A program made the position numbers and the translations under genes. The notes under the pieces were generated by a model. That model worked only from the letters and a program-made list of their open reading frames with translations, searched no databases and was not told where the DNA came from. DNA of 64,000 nucleotides from Auricularia sp. M13 (Eukaryota; Basidiomycota; Agaricomycetes; Auriculariales; Auriculariaceae). The stretch lies in contig CM073195.1 of NCBI GenBank assembly GCA_037042915.1, forward strand, positions 2,852,001 to 2,916,000, in the 5' to 3' direction. This document shows positions 1 to 10,961 of this stretch, piece by piece (position 1 is the first letter of the stretch; each line of letters begins with the position of its first letter).

Positions 1-634
1 CGGTGGCGCCGGCCGCGAAGCCCAAGCCCAAGCCCAAGCCGCGCGCGGGCGGCAAGTTCACGGACAGGTGGCCGGAGGTGCCGTACGGGACGCGGTTCCC
101 GAGCCAGGTAAGTCTTCGGTTGTTCGTGTTTTGCTCGCCGGGGCTGACATCGAGCAGTGCGAGGCCTGCGCCAAGCGCGGCGGCCAGTGCGTTCGGCAGC
201 ACCGGTCAAACACTTGCACCGCGTGTCATCAGACCCGGGGCAAGTGTACGCACTCGGGCAAGCCGTTCGTGCCGCGCGGCGAGAAGAGGGCGGCGTCGCC
301 GAGTGCGTCGCCCGAGCGCCCCAAGAAGGTGCGCATCGTCGAGGGGACGACGCTGGGGACGAGGGCGGCCGAGGACCGCGCGAAGACGGCCGAGCACCGC
401 AGGGTCGTGGAGAACCACGCCCTGTGGACGAACAACTCGGTGCACAACATCGAGAGGATGTTGTACCGGATGCTGCAGTGGCAGGCGCAGCAGTTCGGCC
501 AGTCGATCGACGAGTCGATCGACAATCCGTTTTCGAGCGAGGAGGAAGAGGAGGCCGAGGAGGAGGTCGAGGAGGAGTCCGAGGAGGAGGACGAGGAAGC
601 GGTCGAGGAAGCGACCGAGGACGCGGACGAGTAG
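1..634 (+). CDS. Antisense accessory gene of chromovirus copy 1: Cys-cluster, acidic-tail protein (partial)
   Basis: Lies between pol and the missing 3' LTR, on the strand opposite to gag-pol. The visible part encodes a Lys/Pro-rich stretch, then six cysteines spaced C-x2-C-x6-C-x8-C-x2-C-x6-C, which fits the fungal Zn2Cys6 binuclear-cluster spacing, then a Ser-Pro and Lys/Arg patch resembling a nuclear signal, a predicted helix (around ERMLYRMLQWQAQQF) and a long Glu/Asp tail ending at the stop. The first exon(s) lie beyond the left edge. Copy 2 has the same gene at 29714-30949 on the minus strand. A DNA- or chromatin-binding role is an inference from the cysteine spacing only. Confidence 0.7.
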   Translation, partial: GGAGREAQAQAQAARGRQVHGQVAGGAVRDAVPEPGKSSVVRVLLAGADIEQCEACAKRGGQCVRQHRSNTCTACHQTRGKCTHSGKPFVPRGEKRAASPSASPERPKKVRIVEGTTLGTRAAEDRAKTAEHRRVVENHALWTNNSVHNIERMLYRMLQWQAQQFGQSIDESIDNPFSSEEEEEAEEEVEEESEEEDEEAVEEATEDADE

Positions 635-754
635 GCGATCGAATAGAGTAGTAGCGGGTGCGACCAAAGTCGCCCAAAATGTAATAAATGGCTGTTTCTT
701 GGAATCGAGTAAAAAGCGAGTGAGCGAAGAAATAGCGAGTGAAAAAGCGAGTGC

Positions 755-3700
755 TTAGATGTTTTCGAATTTCTTGAGGATCTGCTGGAATTCTTGATAA
801 CTGCCGGGAGCGCTGGGATTTGCAGCATAGAAGTCTTGAACTGCTTCTTGCGCATGTTCGAGATTTTCGGAGCCCATCTCGGTGGTCTCGGGGTCGTCGG
901 GAGTGCCGATGTGACCGATCCAGCGAATGCGAAAACGAAGGCGCGAGTGACGATGGCGATTGTCGATGCGTACGCTGAGTACTTCGAGCTCGTACTCCTG
1001 CTCGCCGTCGACGACGACGGGCGGAGGAGGTTCTTGACGTTGACCGGGGAACGCTTCTCGAGGGTGGGGTTCGAGTTGCGAGACGTGAAAGACCGGGTGT
1101 ACGCGAGCGAGGTAGTCGGGTAGGCTGAGGGTGAACGATTGCGAGCTAGGTTGATCGACGATCGGGAACGGGCCTAGGTAGCGATCGGCGAGTTTGCGGG
1201 TGGGCTGCGTCGTCTTGATGTGTTCCGAGAGGACGTAGGCCATGTCGCCGACCTTGAAGTCAGGCGGGGGAGTGCGTCGAGCATTCGCAGATGCAGTGTA
1301 ACGCTTCTGAGCGGCAGCGATCTGCTCCTTCAGGACGTCCTGCAGTTCGTGGATGTCGACAGCGAAGTCGCGGGCGCGAGCAGAGGCAACGTCGCGCTCG
1401 GGGTAGACGGAGATGTTCGGGTGAAAACCCTTGTTGGCGAAGAAAGGCGAGACACCAGTCGAGTCGTTCGGGGTGTTGTTGTACGTGAACTCGGCGAGAG
1501 GGAGTAGCTCGGACCAGTTGTCCTGCTCGTAGTTGCAGTAGAGACGGAGGTACTGCTCGAGTGTCTGGTTCGTGCGTTCGACTTGACCGTTCGCCTCCGG
1601 GTGGTGACCCGAGGTGAAGTGCATGGTCATGTTGAGGAGCGAGCCGAGTGCGCGAAAGAAGCGGGAGACGAATTCGGAGCCGCGGTCGGTAGAGACGTGC
1701 GAGGGAGCGCCATGTTTGGCGAAGACGTGGATGAGGAAGAGACGCGCGAGTTCTTCGGAGGTGATCTTGCCCTTGGTCGGGACGAAGATACCCTGCTTCG
1801 AGAGGCGATCAATAATGACGAGGATCGCAGTGTAACCGTTGGACTCAGGGAGTTGTTCGATGAAGTCCATCGAGATCGAGTCCCAGTTGCGAAGCGGAAT
1901 CGGGAGCGGTTGAAGTCGACCGTACGGCTTGTGTCGTCGAGGTTTGCTGCGCCCACATGTGACGCAGGCCTGGACGTAGGTACGAATCGAGTCGCGCAGG
2001 TCGGGCCAGTAGTACTCGCGGGCGACCATCTTGAGTGTCTTGTTCTGACCCGGATGGCCAGCGAGCGGGTGATCGTGCTTTTCGCGAAGGATACGAAGGC
2101 GACAATCGAGAGCGTTCGGTACGTAGATCCTGCCCTTGAACAGCAAGAATCCATCGTCCGAGGCCGACCAGTTGATCGCGTCGTCAGTGCCGAGTTTCGA
2201 GCGAATGTCGAGAGCGAGTTCGTCCGAGTCGTACGAGGCGCGAATGTCATCCCGAATGGACTGAGTGTCCATGATCGTGGCTGCGCGAAGGAAAGTCTCT
2301 TCAGCATACGTCGCGCGAAGGGAAGCGGCGAACTGTTCCGAAGTAAAAACGGGTCGGAAGTTCTGCGGGTTTGCGCTGGCGTAGCCACCATCCCCCCTTT
2401 TGAGATAGACGTCGTGGCGGCGAGTGAGAGCATCGGGTTTGCCGCCGAGTCGACCGGGTCGAAAGCGAATGAGGAGGTTGAAGGTAGAAAGGTACTCGGA
2501 CCAGCGAGCTTGCCGACGAGTGAGCATCTTCGTGGTAGAGAAATACTCGAGGTTCTTGTGGTCCGTGACGACGTCTATTGGGGTCTCGGCCCCTTCGAGG
2601 TAGTGTCGCCATAGTTCGAACGCCTCGAATATCGCGAGTAGCTCCTTGTCGTGCGTGTCGTAGTTGAGCTCGGTGGGAGTGAGCGTGCGCGAATGGAAAG
2701 CGACGGGGTGAACAGAGCCGTCCGGGAGGACGTGCGAGAAGATCGCCGCGATCGCGTAGTCGGAAGCGTCAGTCTCGACGACGCGAGGGAGAGCGGGATC
2801 GAAGTGGTGAAGGACGGGAGCGCAAGTGAACGCCTTCTTGAGCTCGTTGAACGCAGCGAGGCATTGCGGAGTGAAGTTCCACGTTGCGGTCTTTCGAGTG
2901 AGACGAGTGAGCGGGACGACGATATCGGAGTAGTCGTAGATGAATCGTCGATAGAAGTTCGCGAAGCCGAGGAACGACTGGATGTCGCGAACGTTGCGAG
3001 GAACGGGCCACTCGAGGAGGGTGGCAATCTTCTTCGGGTCCATGCTGATGCCCTCGGGGCTGATGATGTACCCGAGGTACTCGATGGTGTCAGCATGGAA
3101 CTCGCACTTCTCGGGCTTACAGAAGAGGTCATTCTCCCGTAGCCGTCGAAGGACCTCTCGAACGTGTTCCTCATGTTTCGAGGGATCGTCCGAGTAGATG
3201 AGGATGTCGTCGAGGTAGACCGTGACCGTGACGTCGAGGAGGTCGGAGAAGATGTCGTTCATGAAGCGCTGGAAAGCGGCTGGAGCGTTCGTGAGACCGA
3301 AAGGCATGACGAGATACTCGTAGGTGCCGTAGCGCGTTCGAAAGGCAGTCTTCCACTCGTCGCCGGCCGCGATGCGAACGTTGCTGTATCCGACACGAAG
3401 ATCGAGCTTGGTGAACTTCTTGGCGGTGCGAAGGCGGTCGAGCGTGGACGAGATGAGCGGAAGCGGGTACTTGTCCTTCCGAGTGATCTTGTTGAGCCCA
3501 CGATAATCGACGCATAGGCGAAGAGAACCGTCGGCCTTCTTGACGAAGAGAACCGGGCGCCACCCGGGGACGACGAAGAGCGAATGTGTCCTTTGCTGAG
3601 GTTATCCTGAATGTACTCCCGAAGCGCGAGTTGCTCGGGCTCGGAGAGCGAGTAGATCGGACCGGATGGGAGAGGCTTGCCTTCTTCCATGTCGATCTTG

Positions 3701-4466
3701 AGATCGTACGGCCGATGTTCAGGGAGTCGATTCGAGGCCTCCTTTGAGAAGACGTCGAGGAACTCGTGATAACACTCGGGGATGCCTTCGCCGGTTTCCG
3801 AGGCCGGGTTGGCAGACGCAGAGCGAGCAGGCACCGATGGATCTCGAATGTAGATGGCCGAGACCATCGAGCCGCGAAGTCGACGAGAGGTGTCGAAGGC
3901 TGCGGCGCCGATGATCTTGATGTCGACGCGAGCAGCGGCCGCGCGAAGGGCGGTTTCGTCCATCGGCGGTTCGGGAGGCAGAGTACGTGGCGCGGGAGGA
4001 GGTGACGACGGAGTCGGAGGATCCGAGTCGAGCGAAACCCAGGGACGAAACCCGAGGGATCCGAGGGCGAGACACGAGTGGGGAAAGAGATGCGGTGATG
4101 GAACCAGTCAATCCTAGGATTGTAGCGGGCCAACCAGCGGTATCCCAGCACTGCAGAGCAAGTCGGATCTAGAGTGGTGAGGAGGAAGTTGATGATCATC
4201 GAAGTTCCGCAAGGGAAGCGGACGGGAAGCGACACGTATTTGGAGATAACACCGCGATAGGAGCCGTCGAAGAGCCGAAGGCGTAGCGGTTGATCGAGAG
4301 ACTTTTGAGGGAGTCGAAGACTCTCGGCGAACTGAGTATCGAGGAACTGATCTTCGGAGCCGGAGTCGACGAGTGTGCGAAAGGATGGGACAGCGTCGGA
4401 GGAAAGGACGACGATGAGAGCGTCTTGATCGGTGAGCGCGGCAGCGTTCAACCGAGTGTAAGGCAT
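755..4466 (-). CDS. pol of chromovirus copy 1 (protease, RT, RNase H, integrase, chromodomain)
   Basis: Domains in order from the right: an aspartic protease with a DSGS active site just after the start at 4466; reverse transcriptase with [13 protein letters not shown] and the YLDD catalytic box; RNase H ([10 protein letters not shown]); integrase with its zinc-binding His/His/Cys/Cys region (CVTCG) and the D,D,E core ([27 protein letters not shown]); and a C-terminal chromodomain ([10 protein letters not shown], then PDDPETTEM and a helix). The chromodomain places it among the chromoviruses. Reading frames are interrupted in a few places, so it is treated as a fossil. Confidence 0.92.
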
Positions 4467-4513
4467 CTTGGGCTTGACGCAGTTGGCCCTAGATGCCCGT
4501 GGGGAACTGCCCG

Positions 4514-4838
4514 TTAGTTTTTCGCTTCCGCCGGGGCAGAAGCGGCGGCGCCCGAGGGAGCGGGAGCCGGCGTCGAGGAAGTCGCGGGTTGAGCCTTAGC
4601 GGCGCGACCCTTCGACTCGCGATTTGTGAGCGGCCTTGCGGCACTCGGACGCGGTGTGGCCGGCATGGCCACAGTAGAGGCAGAGGTTGTTATCGAGGCG
4701 ACGGCGTCGTTCGGCGTCGTTGAGCTTGCCGTTCGAGTTGAGGTTCTTCGCGACGTCGTCCTTCGACTTGGTCGTGGTCTTCGAAGACGAGCGGGCCGAG
4801 GTCGAGGACTGACCCCTCGAGTTCGAGTGGTTGTTCGA

Positions 4839-4869
<31 letters not shown>

Positions 4870-6381
4870 GAGCGCGCGTTGGACTTGGTGTTCGATCGGG
4901 AGCCCGATTGAGGCGTCGCGGTCGAGGTGGTCTTCTGCGCTTTACGGGGTTCGTTCGCGTGCTCGAGAGCTTGCTCGTCCTTATCGATCCAGTAGTTGGC
5001 GTCGATGCTAAGAGCGAGCGCAGCGAGTGGCGTCAGAGAAGCCGGGCGTTGAGCTACTTGAGCAGCGAAGACAGATTTGATGCGGCGAGGGAGTCCGCGA
5101 TAGAATTGCGAGGCGAGTGCAGCGTCGTCCCAGCCGAGCAGTTTGGCGTATTCGTCGAACTGGAGCTTGTAGCGGGCGACCTTGCCGTTGTCGGCCATTT
5201 GCAGTCGTCGAATCTTGACTTCGGCGCGTTCGCGTTCGTTCGTGACGCCGAAGGTGATCGTGAGTTCGTTCTTGAATTCGTTCCAGTCTTCGAGGAACTC
5301 GTAACCGGGAGGCGGATTCGGGACGAGAGGAACGTAGCCGCCCCACCATTCCTTCGCCCGACCCGAGAGATAGGTCGCGGTGAAGAGAATCTTCTCGCGG
5401 GACGTCTGGTACTTCCGAGGGTTGGCGAGGAAGTAGGTTTCACAGTCGATGAGGAATCCGCGAAGTTTGTTGGCGTTTTCGCCGTCGAATTTGTCGGGTT
5501 TGGCGGCGTCGATGCGAGAGCCGCTGTCGCGGTCGACGAAGTAGACACGAGGGACGTTGTCGTGTTGATCGTGGAATTGTCGTTCGCGATCGACGTCCGA
5601 GTCGTAGCCGTCCGACGGAGGGTCGAAGGGAGGTCCCGGGGGACCAGGAGGATCGTTACCGCCCCCACCGCCCCCACCGCCGCCACCTCCGGGAGGAGGG
5701 TTCGGAGGATGCGAGCCGTGCGAGTGGTGCGAGTGGTGCGAGTGGTGCGAGTGGTGCGAGTGGTGCGAGTGGTGCGAGTGGTGCGACGAGGGCGAGGGAG
5801 CACCTCGATGACCACCACCGCCACCGCCGCCTCCGCCGCCTCCGCCTCCACCGCCGCCACCTCCGCCGCCTCCTCCGCCACCCCCGCCGCCACGCCGGGG
5901 CGTGTTAGGGGTGCCGGATGGGAAGAAGCCGCGGAACGACGAGGAGTGCTGCGAAAAGCGAGGAGTCGAGCGAGAGCCGGGTGTACGGAACGAGCGCGAG
6001 AGGGTGTCGAGAGCCGAGCGAGTGAGTCGAGGGATGCGAAGGCGATCGCGTCGTGTGACTTGAGGGAGGGTAGGAACCGCTCGGGTCCGCGCGTAGTGTG
6101 GACTGGGCCGGCGAGAAACGCGAGGTGTGAAGCGAGCCGGAGAGAGTGTGTTGCGAGAGGATTTCGTCATCATCGTTCGGCGGTTGCGAGTGCCGAGATG
6201 ATCCGAAGCGGCTAGTGCCCGACATCGAGACTGATGGCGAAGGCGTAGCCGGCTGAGGAGGTTGTTGGTCGCGAAGACGAGCCTGGCGACGGGCTTCGCG
6301 AAGGATAGCGTCGGGGGAGTCGAGTAGAGGATGAGGTTCTTCCTGGTTTCTTCTGAGATTCTGTCGAGTCCCAAAGGCCAT
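4514..6381 (-). CDS. gag of chromovirus copy 1
   Basis: Starts at the ATG (MAFGTRQNLRR) 20 nt past the primer site. The N-terminal region is rich in Ser, Pro and Arg, followed by a run of roughly forty glycines, a His-His-Ser tandem repeat, a second glycine run, the capsid-like retrotransposon gag domain (WWGGYVPL region) and one CCHC zinc knuckle (CLYCGHAGHTASEC) near the end. It stops about 48 nt before the pol start. The number of His-His-Ser units is higher here than in copy 2, showing slippage in an otherwise near-identical pair. Confidence 0.88.
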
Positions 6382-6383
6382 AC

Positions 6384-6413
6384 AACTCGAGCGGAGCTCG
6401 AGTTACGAAATAC
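6384..6413 (-). other. Self-priming primer-binding site and hairpin of copy 1
   Basis: Two bases inside the 5' LTR, the minus strand reads ATTTCGTAACT (6411-6401). This is the exact reverse complement of AGTTACGAAAT (minus strand, 6666-6656), which begins 34 nt downstream of the LTR TATA box (TATAAAA, 6700-6694), where transcription should start. A perfect stem, AACTCGAG/CTCGAGTT with a 5-nt loop (6404-6384), overlaps the site by 4 nt. Priming by the folded 5' end of the element's own RNA is established for Tf1/sushi-type chromoviruses; here it is inferred from complementarity and position. Confidence 0.75.
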
Positions 6414-7137
6414 TGTTAAGCCTGCTGTGCCTTGGGGGTTTGGTTGCAAGGATAGTCGAACGTCCGGGCGCAGAGAACACTCGAACGAACAACTAGAGCC
6501 TTCGGTGCGTTATTGAGCACACCGGCTACGTCGAGTAGCACGACCGAAGGGACCGCGAGCAGCAGAGGACTCAGACGAGTAAGTCGGGCGAGGGAAGAAC
6601 CCAGAGGCGAAGTTGAGAGAGAGAGATAGAGCGTGCGAGGGGCACGACTATGTCGATTTCGTAACTGGGGAGCTAGATACAAAGTCGAGGGTCTTTTATA
6701 CCTGGGGAGGTGATCCGATGTACTCGGAGTGTATCCTAGAGACGAAGGAGAAGGGGCCTCAGATCAATAGAGATCGTCGTCATCGGCCGATAGGATGAGT
6801 AAGAGCGAGTGGGTAAGGTATCGGGGGATCGGGCGAATGACGAGAGGCGAATGACTAAGACGAGTGGAGCGAACCGGGTATGAACACTATCGATACAGTA
6901 GGGACAAGGCGAGTTAGGTGGATGTATGCGAGTAAGGAGAGAAGCTAGAGAAGTGGGGGAGAGGTCTAGAGGTAGAGGACGATGAGGAGAACATATCCCG
7001 AGCATATGAACACGAGGGGAGATAAGCCGGGTATTCGGGAGCTTGACCGAGTTGACCGAGTTGGCCGAGTGACGTAGAATGACGCCGAGTGATGCCGAGA
7101 GCACGTGAGGTCCGCGGACCGGGGCACGGGCGTAACA
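6414..7137 (-). repeat. 5' LTR of chromovirus copy 1 (724 bp)
   Basis: On the minus strand it runs from TGTTACGCCC at 7137 to CTTAACA at 6414, matching the 726-bp LTR at 31147-31872 with few differences. It holds a TATA box (TATAAAA, 6700-6694) about 440 nt from its start and a CT-rich tract downstream. Confidence 0.93.
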
Positions 7138-7925
7138 AATGCGTACACCACGGTGATGGTGAATGGCTTCATGAGCACCAGATACAAAGTCACGCGCGGG
7201 GTCAGACAGGGGGACCCCCTGTCCTGTCTGCTCTTCAATCTTGCCATAGAACCCCTGTCCGCGATGCTCCGGTGTTCTAACCTGAGAGGTTATCAGATCG
7301 GGGGACTCGCGCACAAACTAATCGCGACGCTGTATGCAGATGACACCACCGTGTATCTGAGTGAGCACGACTCGTACGGCGAGCTGATGCGTATTCTCGA
7401 TAAGTGGTGCCTGGCGGCGGGCGCAAAGTTCAATTCAACAAAGACGGAAATCATCCCGCTCGGGTCGCGAACCTACCGCGACGAGCTTGTCGAGACGCGG
7501 AGACTCGCGCCCGGCGACGAGCAGTTCCCCGCGGCGGTAAGGATCGCAGGAGAGGGCGAAGTAACACGGATTCTGGGCACCTGGCCCGGGAACGGCGTCC
7601 AGACAGTGAACGCGTGGTCTGTAATCACAGACCGCGTACGGGATAGCCTGGACAGATGGTCCACTAAGAGGCCGACTCTCAACGGCAAAAGCATCCTGTC
7701 GCAGGTTATAGCGGGTGGATACACCCAGTACCTCACTGCGGCGCAGGGGATGCCAGCAAAGGTAGAGAAAAGAATAGACAAGATGGTACTAGATTTCTTC
7801 TGGGGATCGACGCGTCGGCACCCTATTAATATGACAACTCTTCGCATGACCAAAGCGAATGGGGGTATGAACCTAGTGCACATCAGTGACCGAAATGAAG
7901 CGCGATACCTCACATGGGTGAGCGC
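7138..7925 (+). mobile_element. LINE fragment a: reverse transcriptase domain
   Basis: First visible piece of a non-LTR retrotransposon, open from base 7138 to 7925 in one frame. It carries the RT motifs VRQGDPLSCLLFNLAIEPL and LYADDTTVYL (catalytic YADD box) and the thumb/connection region after them. The upstream endonuclease and N-terminal part would lie left of chromovirus copy 1, outside the window. The frame continues across the 13.8 kb Gypsy insert: the last bases here (gtgagcgc) join the bases after the GCGC duplication at 21701 without loss. The overall layout (RT, RNase H-like, CCHC) resembles the Tad group of fungal LINEs. Confidence 0.9.
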
Positions 7926-9495
7926 TGAACAGCCAGGGAAGACTAAGACAATGAATCCAGGAGTAGGGAGGAGCCGCAGATCAAAAGGGTGGGTGGGTGG
8001 AGTATACCCAACACACGAGAGAATAGATATAGAGGTAGGGGTGAAACGGGGATATGGTCTCGAGTGTGTATGATCAAAACCCGAGTGAGGATCACGAAGA
8101 CAAGGGGGAACCCGAATTCGTATCCGGAGAGCTCGAGACTACTCGTGTGGAGTCGTCTACGAGAAGAGGGTGCACGGGAGAGGAGGATTGTGAGACGGGA
8201 GTGCGTCTTTTCTTCGTCGCTGCACTGGCGAAGTCTATGACTGCGTGCGAACGCGACGAACAGAAGTAGCACGGTTCGGATGGAGAAGTCGTAGTAGGGG
8301 AGGAGGGAGGATGGTGTGCAATCACGGAAGTCGCGACTACGCACCGAGGGAAGGGGGAAAACGGGACTTGAGGCCAACGGAGATGGCAGAGGGTGACTGA
8401 GACTTCGATTGCGTACGGACTAGAACGGAGGACGGGTGCGAGTACGAGAACTGGGCGCCGGAGTGCGCGATACTGAACTACTGGTGAGCCGGATGCTCGT
8501 GAGCCGCTGTGCTAAGGGAAAACTACCTAACTACCTATCGCGTTTTATACAGGAGAATGCCAAGCCAATCAAGACCAGGTCCCGAGCTGTACCGATAATG
8601 CCCATGCGATAGGAAGAGTTCCCGATTGTCACATGCGGACTGCGCGCGCCTGCGGGTTGCGCAATCCATTCTCGGGAGCCAATGAGATGCCGATCCCGTG
8701 AGCGTGTGATTCAGACTTTGCTCCGAGGAAAGACTACCGATCGTCCACAAGTGTGCTGCGGTCTGCCCTGCCGTTTGGATGACGCCATAGACCGTGGGAA
8801 AGTGCGCTGCGATCACGATGACGGGATTCCCCTAGTATGGGTTTCGTGTTCCGCATTTCCCCGGTTTCTCAGGGTGCACATGCTCAGGGACAGTAGAGAG
8901 GAAGGATGCCCTAGACCCTGGTCTGGATATGGTCCGAGGTCGCAGCGGGTGACGTGTTCGCGAATGCGCAGGTGCCGATAACGATTTTGGGTGAATGAGT
9001 CAGGATCGTTCTCGGTTGCTGGTGATCCCTTGGAACCGGAGACAGCGGCGTCGAGAATATTCCTTCGCAGCCAGGGCGACTGCGCACCTTCGTGGTCGTG
9101 GTGTCTTTGCCGGAGTAGCACGCGGTCGTGTGCTGGGACACTTTCGGGAGGCGAACGCGGAACATGCTCGCCTGCTCTTAGAGACGGATCGTTCGTCCTT
9201 CGCGCATACTCTGGGAGTCTCGAAAGGCAAATCCGGGAGTCGTGCTTGAGGTCCAATAGAAGGGATTGTGGTCGCCGAGCCGTTGTCGCCAAGTTGTCCA
9301 TGCTGGAGAGATGTCGGGTCTTGCCGGTGTGCGTCGCGTGTTCCCTTTTCGGGATGCTGTTCTTGTTGATTTGCGGTCTTCGTTGTTGTCGGGATGTGTG
9401 GTAGTACTGTATTCGAGCTTGTATTGTGTCTTGCTATGTCGCCTTTATCTTGAAAGGGACGCGATTTTTCCGGCGTGTCAATTTCTGCCCGATCA
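7926..9495 (-). repeat. 3' LTR of large Gypsy element (1,570 bp)
   Basis: Direct repeat of 20127-21696. It starts TGAACAG and ends CGATCA on the + strand. Several open frames of 80-160 codons occur inside on both strands and are identical in both LTRs; none shows a known domain, so they are not called as genes. Confidence 0.95.
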
Positions 9496-9588
9496 TCCGC
9501 GGGGTACTTTGAATGTGCACGTCCCTGTGCATCAAATTGCGAAGCATCAGGGACCCGCAAAATCGCGTCGCCATAAAAGGTCCTCGGA

Positions 9589-10591
9589 ATGCTAAGTCGT
9601 GTCCTCCAACCCGCATTCATCATGCAGTCTTTCGTCAATACCTCCCTCTCTCAGGTCTACGTCTTCCCGACGTTCCTGTCGTTCGCCCACGTCGCCCGTC
9701 GCGCTGTTGAGCGTCATCGCGAAATCGACGAGGCTATCGCCACGCAACATGCTCAGCTCGCGGCCATCTCGCGCGGTGTCCGAGAATTATCGCGCCCTCG
9801 ATAGCATCACCAAGACGGCCGCCAAAGTTATCCAGACGCTCGCATCTCAAGACTCAATGGCCCTTGGATGGAACCCTGCCTTGGCTGGTCTCTCGACGTA
9901 CTTCGATCCAAACGCCCCGACTCCCGAGATGCCGGAACCCGCAAAGGTCTACCCGGGACAGTTTACTGTCCTTGCGTTTGACTTCTATGCCACCGTTGCT
10001 CAGGATATCGGTACGCAGCTCGGGCGCCTTGTGAGCGCTCCTGACCAAGCGCACGCCGATGAAGTCGGGTTCTTCATCTCGCACTGGCCCGCAATCTCCG
10101 TGAGTCGCCGCATTCGGAATAGCGTTTGAAGAGGCTGAACGCCCGCGCAGAACACGCTTCTGATTCTTGCCCATTACGCCGGACTCGCGCGCATCTATCG
10201 CGAATACGCCAAGTTCGTTGGAACGCAGTATCAGGTACTCGAGCGCATCCACGCGAACGTCGCTCGCGACTTCCGCTCCGTTCGTCCTTCCTCGTATGCG
10301 GGTCTCATGGCCATGTTCAACGTTATCAAGCCGTTCACCACCGAAATCCCGACAGCTACCGCTAGCCTTTGGGAATATGGGGCGCTTGATGAACGGAACC
10401 CGTTTCGCTTCGCGACCTTCTCCCGTACTGACGGCTTCATCCCTGAAGACATCCGTGCCGAGATCGTCCACGACGTTCTTTCGCGTCAGAACATTAACGG
10501 CGGCCTGTACGCCACTGGTGAACATGCTGACGCTTTCGAGGCCTTGGCTTTTGAGTGCGTTCCGTCTTCGTATTCGCGACTTGATTGCTGA
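9589..10591 (+). CDS. Antisense accessory gene A of large Gypsy element, function unknown
   Basis: Coding potential on the + strand begins about 95 bp from the 3' LTR, just after a TATA-like CATAAAAGG (9572-9580); the ATG at 9622 is better spaced from it than the one at 9589. Blocks with good fungal codon use read MQSFVNTSLSQVYVFPTFLS, FDFYATVAQDIGTQLGRLV and IHANVARDFRSVRPSSYAG, suggesting a mostly helical soluble protein. I recognise no family. It lies antisense to the retrotransposon's own genes, between pol and the 3' LTR, next to accessory gene B. Exact gene structure is uncertain. Confidence 0.5.
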
Positions 10592-10915
10592 TCCGAGTGC
10601 GTGGCGGTCCAGTGTCCCGATGTTCGGCCGTCCGGAGTAACGCGGCGCCGGCGCCTCAGGGTCGAGTTGTTTGACAGTTGACATGTTCTTGGAAGTGTTC
10701 CCGCGGAATAGCATTGATTTCTTGCACCGCCACGTGTTTGTCGCGAGTTGAGTTTGCTGAAGTTGACTCGGGTGAATGGTACTCGTTGCGTGGAACATTC
10801 GGGACCGCAGGCTGCTTGTTCTGAGGCTGCCGTTGCACGGCAAACCGTACTGACCGTCCCGAATTCGTCCAAGTCGTTTGTGAAGGGCTAGAACTGAATA
10901 CCCCCTGTCTGAGGA

Positions 10916-10920
10916 TATAA
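10916..10920 (+). promoter_or_regulatory. TATA box of accessory gene B
   Basis: TATAA lies 46 bp upstream of the ATG at 10962, a spacing also seen for host genes in this window (OPT, GH71, DNA ligase). It suggests the antisense gene is transcribed from its own promoter. Confidence 0.5.
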
Positions 10921-10961
10921 GTTGGTTCCTGTCCCGCATTGCTCTTATTGCGTTTTCCCTC

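Larger units (their letters stand above)
1..7137 (-). mobile_element. Ty3/Gypsy chromovirus, copy 1 (left end outside window)
   Basis: LTR retrotransposon read on the minus strand: 5' LTR (6414-7137), self-priming leader, gag, pol with C-terminal chromodomain, and an antisense accessory gene reaching the left edge. The 3' LTR lies outside the window. It is nearly identical to the copy at 23952-31872, which runs in the opposite direction. It landed in a LINE reverse-transcriptase gene that resumes at 7138; the five bases after the LTR (AATGC) are the expected right copy of the target duplication, but the left copy cannot be seen. The coding region is interrupted in a few places, so this copy looks broken though recent. 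Confidence 0.93.

Noticed and set aside
1583-2614. 343-codon + strand frame opposite chromovirus pol
   Set aside because: Antisense shadow of the integrase/RT frame; same shadow occurs opposite copy 2 and no domain is present.
5715-5790. Tandem short repeats that could suggest a CRISPR array
   Set aside because: They are 9-bp direct repeats coding for His-His-Ser with no spacers, in a eukaryote.
4626-6215. 529-codon + strand frame opposite gag
   Set aside because: Driven by the codon pattern and repeats of gag; Arg/Val repeats mirror the His-His-Ser repeat.
7943-9404. Frames of 70-160 codons on both strands inside the 1,570-bp LTR, repeated at 20144-21605
   Set aside because: No domain, no start context, and they exist in both LTRs only because the LTRs are identical.
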